This document shows, piece after piece, positions 52,801-64,000 of a DNA stretch of 64,000 nucleotides. Origin of the DNA: Prosapia bicincta (lineage: Eukaryota > Arthropoda > Insecta > Hemiptera > Cercopidae); contig JBAIZL010000003.1 of NCBI GenBank assembly GCA_036971475.1, forward strand, positions 50,055,842 to 50,119,841. Reading direction: 5' to 3'. Made by a program: the position numbers and the translations under genes. Numbering within the stretch: the stretch's first letter is position 1; every line of letters begins with the position of its first letter. Below the pieces are notes generated by a model. It did no database searches. It was not told the DNA's origin and saw only the letters and a program-made list of their open reading frames with translations.

Positions 52801-55800
52801 ATAATCCATGTCAAATGATGATTCTATGGTTTAAAATTCCACCAACCTCCTGCTGGGGATGTCTAAACATAAACAGACATTGTAAACTACAATGTTGGGG
52901 AACCTAGCACTATATATACGGTGTTTTTAATTTAAAGTCCTTAAATTCATCTGTAAAACTATTAAAGTTGCGAATAGAAATTAAGGTTACAACTTAAGGA
53001 AATAATAAATTAATAACGTCTTTCCAATCCTAACAGTTTGTAACCACAGATATAAACAAAATCTTAAAGATCATGCCTTAAACCACAACATTTACAGTTG
53101 CTAGCTACTGCACTCAGCAACATCCATTGATAAATAGTTTGGAAATAGTAACGCAGATGCCAGCACCTACAAGGTCAAATAATCCATGTCAAATGATGAT
53201 TCGATGGTTTAAAATTCCACCAACCTCCTACTGGGGATGTCCAATCATAAACAGACATTGTAAACTACAATGTTGGGGAACCTAGCACTATATATACGGT
53301 GTTTTTTTTTATATAAAACTCCTTAAATTCATCTGTAAAACTATTCAAGTTGCGAATAGAAATTAAGGTTACAACTTTAGAGAAATAATAAATTAATAAC
53401 GTCTTTCCAATCCTAACAGTTTGTAACCACAGATATAAACAAAATCTTAAAGATCATGCCTTAAACCACAACATTTACAGTTGCTAGCTACTGCACTCAG
53501 CAACGTCCATTGATATATAGTTTGGAAATAGTAACGCAGATGCCAGCACCTACAAGGTCAAATAATCCATGTCAAATGATGATTCTATGTTTTAAAATTC
53601 CACCAACCTCCTGCTGGGGATGTCTAATCATAAACGGACATTGTAAACTACAATGTTGGGGAACCTAGCACTATATATACGGTGTTTTTAATTTAAAGTC
53701 CTTAAATTCATCTGTAAAACTATTAAAGCAGCGAATAGAAATTAAAGTTACAACTTTAGAGAAATAATAAATTAATAACGTCTTTCCAATACTAACAGTT
53801 TGTAACCACAGATATAAACAAAACCTTAAAGATCATGCCTTAAACCATAACTATTACAGTTGCTAGCTAGCGCACTCAGCAACGTCCATTGATAAATAGT
53901 TTGGAAATAGTAACGCAGATGCCAGCACCTACAAGGTCAAATAATCCAAGTCAAAATATGATTCGATGGTTTAAAATTCCACCAACCTCCTACTGGGGAT
54001 GTCCAATCATAAACAGACATTGTAAACTACAATGTTGGGGAACTAGCACTATATATACGGTGTTTTTTTTTTTATATAAAACTCCTTAAATTCATCTGTA
54101 AAACTATTAAAGCAGCGAATAGAAATTAAAGTTACAACTTTAGAGAAATAATAAATTAATAACGTTTTTCCAATACTAACAGTTTGTAACCACAGATATA
54201 AACAAAATCTTAAAGATCATGCCTTAAACCATAACATTTACAGTTGCTAGCTAGCGCACTCAGCAACGTCCATTGATAAATAGTTTGGAAATAGTAACGC
54301 AGATGCCAGCACCTACAAGGTCAAATAATCCAAGTCAAATGATGATTCGATGGTTTAAAATTCCACCAACCTCCTACTGGGGATGTCCAATCATAAACAG
54401 ACATTGTAAACTACAATGTTGGGGAACCTAGCACTATACTCTATATACGGTGTTTTTTTTTACATAAAACTCCTTAAATTCATCTGTAAAACTATTAAAG
54501 CAGCGAATAGAAATTAAAGTTACAACTTTAGAGAAATAATAAATTAATAACGTCTTTCCAATCCTAACAGTTTGTAACCACAGATATAAACAAAATCTTA
54601 AAGATCATGCCTTAAACCATAACATTTACAGTTGCTAGCTAGCGCACTCAGCAACGTCCATTGATAAATAGTTTGGAAATAGTAACGCAGATGCCAGCAC
54701 CTACAAGGTCAAATAATCCAAGTCAAAATATGATTCGATGGTTTAAAATTCCACCAACCTCCTACTGGGGATGTCCAATCATAAACAGACATTGTAAACT
54801 ACAATGTTGGGGACCTAGCACTATATATACGGTGTTTTTTTTTTATATAAAACTCCTTAAATTCATCTGTAAAACTATTAAAGCAGCGAATAGAAATTAA
54901 AGTTACAACTTTAGAGAAATAATAAATTAATAACGTCTTTCCAATCCTAACAGTTTGTAACCACAGATATAAACAAAATCTTAAAGATCATGCCTTAAAC
55001 CATAACATTTACAGTTGCTAGCTACTGCACTCAGCAACGTCCATTGATAAATAGTTTGGAAATAGTAACGCAGATGCCAGCACCTACAAGGTCAAATAAT
55101 CCAAGTCAAATGATGATTCGATGGTTTGAAATTCCACCAAGCTCCTACTGGGGATGTCCAATCATAAACAGATATTGTAAACTACAATGTTGGGGAATCG
55201 GGCACTATATATACGGTGTTCTTTATATAAAAGTCCCTAAATTCATCTGTAAAACTATTCAAGTTGCGAATAGAAATTAAGGTTACAACTTTAGAGAAAT
55301 AATAAATTAATAACGTCTTTCCAATCCTAACAGTTTGTAACCACAGATATAAACAAAATCTTAAAGATCATGCCTTAAACCACAACATTTACAGTTGCTA
55401 GCTACTGCACTCAGCATCGTCCATTGATAAATAGTTTGGAAATAGTAACGCAGATGCCAGCACTTACAAGGTCAAATAATCCATGTCAAATGATGATTCT
55501 ATGGTTTAAAATTCCACCAACCTCCTGCTGGGGATGTCTAATCATAAACGGACATTGTAAACTACAATGTTGGGGAACCTAGCACTATATATACGGTGTT
55601 TTTTTTTATATAAAACTCCTTAAATTCATCTGTAAAACTATTAAAGCAGCGAATAGAAATTAAAGTTACAACTTTAGAGAAATAATAAATTAATAACGTC
55701 TTTCCAATCCTAACAGTTTGTAACCACAGATATAAACAAAATCTTAAAGATCATGCCTTAAACCACAACATTTACAGTTGCTAGCTACTGCACTCAGCAT

Positions 55801-58800
55801 CGTCCATTGATAAATAGTTTGGAAATAGTAACGCAGATGCCAGCACTTACAAGGTCAAATAATCCATGTCAAATGATGATTCTATGGTTTAAAATTCCAC
55901 CAACCTCCTGCTGGGGATGTCTAATCATAAACGGACATTGTAAACTACAATGTTGGGGAACCTAGCACTATATATACGGTGTTTTTAATTTAAAGTCCTT
56001 AAATTCATCTGTAAAACTATTAAAGTTGCGAATAGAAATTAAGGTTACAACTTTAGAGAAATAATAAATTAATAACGTCTTTCCAATACTAACAGTTTGT
56101 AACCACAGATATAAACAAAATCTTAAAGATCATGCCTTAAACCATAACATTTACAGTTGCTAGCTAGCGCACTCAGCAACGTCCATTGATAAAAAGTTTG
56201 GAAATAGTAACGCAGATGCCAGCACCTACAAGGTCAAATAATCCAAGTCAAATGATGATTCGATGGTTTAAAATTCCACCAACCTCCTACTGGGGATGTA
56301 GAATCATAAACAGACATTGTAAACTACAATGTTGGGGAACCTAGCACTATACTCTATATACGGTGTTTTTTTTTATATAAAACTCCTTAAATTCATCTGT
56401 AAAACTATTAAAGCAGCGAATAGAAATTAAAGTTACAACTTTAGAGAAATAATAAATTAATAACGTCTTTCCAATACTAACAGTTTGTAACCACAGATAT
56501 AAACAAAATCTTAAAGATCATGCCTTAAACCATAACATTTACAGTTGCTAGCTATCGCACTCAGCAACGTCCATTGATAAATAGTTTGGAAATAGTAACG
56601 CAGATGCCAGCACCTACAAGGTCAAATAATCCAAGTCAAATGATGATTCGATGGTTTAAAATTCCACCAACCTCCTACTGGGGATGTCCAATCATAAACA
56701 GACATTGTAAACTACAATGTTGGGGAACCTAGCACTATATATACGGTGTTTTTTTTTATATAAAACTCATTAAATTCATCTGTAAAACTATTAAAGCAGC
56801 GAATAGAAATTAAAGTTACAACTTTAGAGAAATAATAAATTAATAACGTCTTTCCAATCCTAACAGTTTGTAACCACAGATATAAACAAAATCTTAAAGA
56901 TCATGCCTTGAACCATAACATTTACAGTTGCTAGCTAGCGCACTCAGCAACGTCCATTGATAAATAGTTTGGAAATAGTAACGCAGATGCCAGCACCTAC
57001 AAGGTCAAATAATCCAAGTCAAAATATGATTCGATGGTTTAAAATTCCACCAACCTCCTACTGGGGATGTCCAATCATAAACAGACATTGTAAACTACAA
57101 TGTTGGGGACCTAGCACTATATATACGGTGTTTTTTTTTTATATAAAACTCCTTAAATTCATCTGTAAAACTATTAAAGCAGCGAATAGAAATTTAAGTT
57201 ACAACTTTAGAGAAATAATAAATTAATAACGTCTTTCCAATCCTAACAGTTTGTAACCACAGATATAAACAAAATCTTAAAGATCATGCCTTAAACCATA
57301 ACATTTACAGTTGCTAGCTACTGCACTCAGCAACGTCCATTGATAAATAGTTTGGAAATAGTAACGCAGATGCCAGCACCTACAAGGTCAAATAATCCAA
57401 GTCAAATGATGATTCGATGGTTTGAAATTCCACCAAGCTCCTACTGGGGATGTCCAATCATAAACAGATATTGTAAACTACAATGTTGGGGAATCGGGCA
57501 CTATATATACGGTGTTCTTTATATAAAAGTCCCTAAATTCATCTGTAAAACTATTCAAGTTGCGAATAGAAATTAAGGTTACAACTTTAGAGAAATAATA
57601 AATTAATAACGTCTTTCCAATCCTAACAGTTTGTAACCACAGATATAAACAAAATCTTAAAGATCATGCCTTAAACCACAACATTTACAGTTGCTAGCTA
57701 CTGCACTCAGCAACGTCCATTGATAAATAGTTTGGAAATAGTAACGCAGATGCCAGCACCTACAAGGTCAAATAATCCAAGTCAAATGATGATTCGATGG
57801 TTTAAAATTCCACCAACCTCCTACTGGGGATGTCCAATCATAAACAGACATTGTAAACTACAATGTTGGGGAACCTAGCACTATATATACGGTGTTTTTA
57901 ATTTAAAGTCCTTAAATTCATCTGTAAAACTATTAAAGTTGCGAATAGAAATTAAGGTTACAACTTTAGAGAAATAATAAATTAATAACGTCTTTCCAAT
58001 ACTAACAGTTTGTAACCACAGATATAAACAAAATCTTAAAGATCATGCCTTAAACCATAACATTTACAGTTGCTAGCTAGCGCACTCAGCAACGTCCATT
58101 GATAAATAGTTTGGAAATAGTAACGCAGATGCCAGCACCTACAAGGTCAAATAATCCAAGTCAAATGATGATTCGATGGTTTAAAATTCCACCAACCTCC
58201 TACTGGGGATGTCCAATCATAAACAGACATTGTAAACTACAATGTTGGGGAACCTAGCACTATATATACGGTGTTTTTTTTTATATAAAACTCCTTAAAT
58301 TTATCTGTAAAACTATTAAAGCAGCGAATAGAAATTAAAGTTACAACTTTAGAGAAATAATAAATTAATAACGTCTTTCCAATACTAACAGTTTGTAACC
58401 ACAGATATAAACAAAATCTTAAAGATCATGCCTTAAACCATAACATTTACAGTTGCTAGCTAGCGCACTCAGCAACGTCCATTGATAAATAGTTTGGAAA
58501 TAGTAACGCAGATGCCAGCACCTACAAGGTCAAATAATCCAAGTCAAATGATGATTCGATGGTTTAAAATTCCACCAACCTCCTACTGGGGATGTCCAAT
58601 CATAAACAGACATTGTAAACTACAATGTTGGGGAACCTAGCACTATATATACGGTGTTTTTTTTAATATAAAACTCCTTAAATTCATCTGTAAAACTATT
58701 AAAGCAGCGAATAGAAATTAAAGTTACAACTTTAGAGAAATAATAAATTAATAACGTCTTTCCAATACTAACAGTTTGTAACCACAGATATAAACAAAAC

Positions 58801-61800
58801 CTTAAAGATCATGCCTTAAACCATAACTATTACAGTTGCTAGCTAGCGCACTCAGCAACGTCCATTGATAAATAGTTTGGAAATAGTAACGCAGATGCCA
58901 GCACCTACAAGGTCAAATAATCCAAGTCAAAATATGATTCGATGGTTTAAAATTCCACCAACCTCCTACTGGGGATGTCCAATCATAAACAGACATTGTA
59001 AACTACAATGTTGGGGACCTAGCACTATATATACGGTGTTTTTTTTTTTATATAAAACTCCTTAAATTCATCTGTAAAACTATTAAAGCAGCGAATAGAA
59101 ATTAAAGTTACAACTTTAGAGAAATAATAAATTAATAACGTTTTTCCAATACTAACAGTTTGTAACCACAGATATAAACAAAATCTTAAAGATCATGCCT
59201 TAAACCATAACATTTACAGTTGCTAGCTAGCGCACTCAGCAACGTCCATTGATAAATAGTTTGGAAATAGTAACGCAGATGCCAGCACCTACAAGGTCAA
59301 ATAATCCAAGTCAAATGATGATTCGATGGTTTAAAATTCCACCAACCTCCTACTGGGGATGTCCAATCATAAACAGACATTGTAAACTACAATGTTGGGG
59401 AACCTAGCACTATATATACGGTGTTTTTTTTTATATAAAACTCCTTAAATTCATCTGTAAAACTATTAAAGCAGCGAATAGAAATTAAAGTTACAACTTT
59501 AGAGAAATAATAAATTAATAACGTCTTTCCAATCCTAACAGTTTGTAACCACAGATATAAATAAAATCTTAAAGATCATGCCTTAAACCATAACATTTAC
59601 AGTTGCTAGCTAGCGCACTCAGCAACGTCCATTGATAAATAGTTTGGAAATAGTAACGCAGATGCCAGCACCTACAAGGTCAAATAATCCAAGTCAAATG
59701 ATGATTCGATGGTTTAAAATTCCACCAACCTCCTACTGGGGATGTCCAATCATAAACAGACATTGTAAACTACAATGTTGGGGTACATAGCACTATATAT
59801 ACAGTGTTTTTTATATAAAACTCCTTAAATTCATCTGTAAAACTATGAAAGCAGCGAATAGAAATTAAAGTTACAACTTTAGACAAATAATAAACTAATA
59901 ACGTCAATCCAAACCTAACTGTTTGTAACCACAGATATAAACAAAATCTTAAAGATCATGCCTTAAACCACAACATTTACAGTTGCTAGCTACTGCACTC
60001 AGCAACGTCCATTGATAAATAGTTTGGAAATAGTAACGCAGATGCCAGCACCTACAAGGTCAAATAATCCAAGTCAAATGATGATTCGATGGTTTAAAAT
60101 TCCACCAACCTCCTACTGGGGATGTCCAATCATAAACAGACATTGTAAACTACAATGTTGGGGTACATAGCACTATATATACAGTGTTTTTTATATAAAA
60201 CTCCTTAAATTCATCTGTAAAACTATTAAAGCAGCGAATAGAAATTAAAGTTACAACTTTAGAGAAATAATAAATTAATAACGTCTTTCCAATACTAACA
60301 GTTTGTAACCACAGATATAAACAAAATCTTAAAGATCATGCCTTAAACCATAACATTTACAGTTGCTAGCTAGCGCACTCAGCAACGTCCATTGATAAAT
60401 AGTTTGGAAATAGTAACGCAGATGCCAGCACCTACAAGGTCAAATAATCCAAGTCAAAATATGATTCGATGGTTTAAAATTCCACCAACCTCCTACTGGG
60501 GATGTCCAATCATAAACAGACATTGTAAACTACAATGTTGGGGAACCTAGCACTATATATACGGTGTTTTTTTTTATATAAAACTCCTTAAATTCATCTG
60601 TAAAACTATTAAAGCAGCGAATAGAAATTAAAGTTACAACTTTAGAGAAATAATAAATTAATAACGTCTTTCCAATACTAACAGTTTGTAACCACAGATA
60701 TAAACAAAATCTTAAAGATCATGCCTTAAACCATAACATTTACAGTTGCTAGCTAGCGCACTCAGCAACGTCCATTGATAAATAGTTTGGAAATAGTAAC
60801 GCAGATGCCACCACCTACAAGGTCAAATAATCCAAGTCAAAATATGATTCGATGGTTTAAAATTCCACCAACCTCCTACTGGGGATGTCCAATCATAAAC
60901 AGACATTGTAAACTACAATGTTGGGGTACATAGCACTATATATACAGTGTTTTTTATATAAAACTCCTTAAATTCATCTGTAAAACTATTAAAGCAGCGA
61001 ATAGAAATTAAAGTTACAACTTTAGAGAAATAATAAATTAATAACGTCTTTCCAATCCTAACAGTTTGTAACCACAGATATAAATAAAATCTTAAAGATC
61101 ATGCCTTAAACCATAACATTTACAGTTGCTAGCTAGCGCACTCAGCAACGTCCATTGATAAATAGTTTGGAAATAGTAACGCAGATGCCAGCACCTACAA
61201 GGTCAAATAATCCAAGTCAAATGATGATTCGATGGTTTAAAATTCCACCAACCTCCTACTGGGGATGTCCAATCATAAACAGACATTGTAAACTACAATG
61301 TTGGGGTACATAGCACTATATATACAGTGTTTTTTATATAAAACTCCTTAAATTCATCTGTAAAACTATGAAAGCAGCGAATTGAAATTAAAGTTACAAC
61401 TTTAGACAAATAATAAACTAATAACGTCTTTCCAATCCTAACTGTTTGTAACCACAGATATAAACAAAATCTTAAAGATCATGCCTTAAACCACAACATT
61501 TACAGTTGCTAGCTACTGCACTCAGCAACGTCCATTGATAAATAGTTTGGAAATAGTAACGCAGATGCCAGCACCTACAAGGTCAAATAATCCAAGTCAA
61601 ATGATGATTCGATGGTTTAAAATTCCACCAACCTCCTACTGGGGATGTCCAATCATAAACAGACATTGTAAACTACAATGTTGGGGAACCTAGCACTATA
61701 TATACGGTGTTTTTTTTTATATAAAACTCCTTAAATTCATCTGTAAAACTATTAAAGCAGCGAATAGAAATTAAAGTTACAACTTTAGAGAAATAATAAA

Positions 61801-64000
61801 TTAATAACGTCTTTCCAATACTAACAGTTTGTAACCACAGATATAAACAAAATCTTAAAGATCATGCCTTAAACCATAACATTTACAGTTGCTAGCTAGC
61901 GCACTCAGCAACGTCCATTGATAAATAGTTTGGAAATAGTAACGCAGATGCCAGCACCTACAAGGTCAAATAATCCAAGTCAAATGATGATTCGATGGTT
62001 TACAATTCCACCAACCTCCTACTGGGGATGTCCAATCATAAGCAGACATTGTAAACTACAATGTTGGGGAACCTAGCACTATATATACGGTGTTTTGTTT
62101 TATATAAAACTCCTTAAATTCATCTGTAAAACTATTAAAGCAGCGAATAGAAATTAAAGTTACAACTTTAGAGAAATAATAAATTAATAACGTCTTTCCA
62201 ATCCTAACAGTTTGTAACCACAGATATAAACAAAATCTTAAAGATCATGCCTTAAACCATAACATTTACAGTTGCTAGCTAGCGCACTCAGCAACGTCCA
62301 TTGATAAATAGTTTGGAAATAGTAACGCAGATGCCACCACCTACAAGGTCAAATAATCCAAGTCAAAATTAGATTCGATGGTTTAAAATTCCACCAACCT
62401 CCTACTGGGGATGTCCAATCATAAACAGACATTGTAAACTACAATGTTGGGGTACATAGCACTATATATACAGTGTTTTTTATATAAAACTCCTTAAATT
62501 CATCTGTAAAACTATGAAAGCAGCGAATAGAAATTAAAGTTACAACTTTAGACAAATAATAAACTAATAACGTCTTTCCAATCCTAACAGTTTGTAACCA
62601 CAGATATAAACAAAATCTTAAAGATCATGCCTTAAACCACAACATTTACAGTTGCTAGCTACTGCACTCAGCAACGTCCATTGATAAATAGTTTGGAAAT
62701 AGTAACGCAGATGCCAGCACCTACAAGGTCAAATAATCCATGTCAAATGATGATTCTATGGTTTAAAATTCCACCAACCTCCTGCTGGGGATGTCTAAAC
62801 ATAAACAGACATTGTAAACTACAATGTTGGGGAACCTAGCACTATATATACGGTGTTTTTAATTTAAAGTCCTTAAATTCATCTGTAAAACTATTAAAGT
62901 TGCGAATAGAAATTAAGGTTACAACTTAAGGAAATAATAAATTAATAACGTCTTTCCAATCCTAACAGTTTGTAACCACAGATATAAACAAAATCTTAAA
63001 GATCATGCCTTAAACCACAACATTTACAGTTGCTAGCTACTGCACTCAGCAACATCCATTGATAAATAGTTTGGAAATAGTAACGCAGATGCCAGCACCT
63101 ACAAGGTCAAATAATCCATGTCAAATGATGATTCTATGGTTTAAAATTCCACCAACCTCCTACTGGGGATGTCCAATCATAAACAGACATTGTAAACTAC
63201 AATGTTGGGGAACCTAGCACTATACTCTATATACGGTGTTTTTTTTTATATAAAACTCCTTAAATTCATCTGTAAAACTATTAAAGCAGCGAATAGAAAT
63301 TAAAGTTACAACTTTAGAGAAATAATAAATTAATAACGTCTTTCCAATACTAACAGTTTGTAACCACAGATATAAACAAAATCTTAAAGATCATGCCTTA
63401 AACCATAACATTTACAGTTGCTAGCTAGCGCACTCAGCAACGTCCATTGATAAATAGTTTGGAAATAGTAACGCAGATGCCAGCACCTACAAGGTCAAAT
63501 AATCCAAGTCAAATGATGATTCGATGGTTTAAAATTCCACCAACCTCCTACTGGGGATGTCCAATCATAAACAGACATTGTAAACTACAATGTTGGGGAA
63601 CCTAGCACTATATATACGGTGTTTTTTTTTATATAAAACTCCTTAAATTCATCTGTAAAACTATTCAAGTTGCGAATAGAAATTAAGGTTACAACTTTAG
63701 AGAAATAATAAATTAATAACGTCTTTCCAATCCTAACAGTTTGTAACCACAGATATAAACAAAATCTTAAAGATCATGCCTTAAACCACAACATTTACAG
63801 TTGCTAGCTACTGCACTCAGCAACGTCCATTGATAAATAGTTTGGAAATAGTAACGCAGATGCCAGCACCTACAAGGTCAAATAATCCATGTCAAATGAT
63901 GATTCTATGTTTTAAAATTCCACCAACCTCCTGCTGGGGATGTCTAATCATAAACGGACATTGTAAACTACAATGTTGGGGAACCTAGCACTATATATAC
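43867..64000. repeat. Satellite array C (~383-bp unit)
   Basis: Head-to-tail array of about 53 units, open at the window end. Exact spacings of 383 bp occur, for example 54661 to 55044 and 56957 to 57340. Each unit runs from TTAATAACGTCTTTCCAAT through TTGCTAGCTA, GATTCGATGG and CTACTGGGGATGTCC to a T6-T11 run and ATATAAAACTCCTTAAATT. Two main subtypes are interspersed, often alternating: GCTAGCTAGCGCACTC with ACCATAAC, and GCTAGCTACTGCACTC with ACCACAAC. Further variants are GGGGTACATAGC or GGGGAACCTAGC, and ATTTAAAGTCC or ATATAAAACTCC. The first unit (43867-44230) is the most diverged and lacks about 15 bp, as expected at an edge. Recurrent 61-89-codon frames start at TTG in the TTGATAAATAG motif and change length with the T-run, so they are not credible genes. 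Confidence 0.97.
48700..64000. repeat. Large higher-order duplication inside satellite C
   Basis: About 48700-53990 and 57870-64000 carry the same succession of rare variants. AAATTTATCTG occurs at about 49129 and 58298 (offset ~9.17 kb), TTTACAATTCC at about 52068 and 62001, GTGTTTTGTTTT at 52158 and 62091, AATTAGATTCG at 52434 and 62367, and CAACTTAAGGAAAT at 52989 and 62923 (offset ~9.93 kb). The change of offset implies about two extra units gained in the right-hand block. A second, shorter duplication (54661-55280 against 56957-57576, offset 2296 bp or six units) lies between them. Confidence 0.8.

Noticed and set aside
47031..59065. Repeated plus-strand frames of 61-89 residues in satellite C
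   Set aside because: All start at TTG within TTGATAAATAG, and their ends shift with the length of a T-run. They are a by-product of the repeat.
1..64000. Hammerhead motif in the satellite A or C units
   Set aside because: Neither unit has a CTGANGA ... GAAA arrangement with pairing flanks on either strand. The fold is seen only in the palindrome arms.

Overview
This window looks like eukaryotic, repeat-dominated heterochromatin, most likely from an arthropod (probably an insect). The grounds are an AT-rich composition, no intact conventional gene, two large satellite arrays, a Jockey-type LINE ORF1 remnant, and a decayed gene of a multicopy transposase-like family that I associate with arthropod genomes. 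The species cannot be named from the sequence.

Layout. (1) 1-25718: satellite A. Its full unit is 284 bp, and a 111-bp short unit is formed by an internal 173-bp deletion at a TTTGGGC homology. By eye there are about 78 full and 31 short units, arranged in several higher-order duplications. (2) 25719-32868: copy 1 of a segmental duplication. It starts inside a degenerate 23-bp minisatellite and carries a CACTG-ended DNA transposon (29964-32357). That transposon holds a broken transposase-like gene and, nested inside, a perfect 108-bp-arm palindrome whose arms can fold as a hammerhead ribozyme. (3) 32869-34476: spacer with no recognised gene. (4) 34477-37440: an expanded 23-bp minisatellite organised as a 114-bp (5 x ~23 bp) higher-order repeat. 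(5) From about 36955 to 42322: copy 2 of the segmental duplication. It lacks the CACTG element and instead carries a 1.54-kb TIR element (40228-41766). (6) 42323-43866: spacer, then a frameshifted LINE ORF1 (PRE_C2HC plus CCHC knuckle) cut off by the next array. (7) 43867-64000: satellite C, about 53 units of ~383 bp, continuing past the window end.

There is no working set of genes here. The interest is in structure and history: the two duplication copies act as each other's empty site, so two transposon insertions can be bounded to the base with their target-site duplications, and the transposase-like gene can be placed inside an EnSpm/CACTA-like element. The long open frames across the satellites and the minisatellite are by-products of repeat units and lack credible starts.
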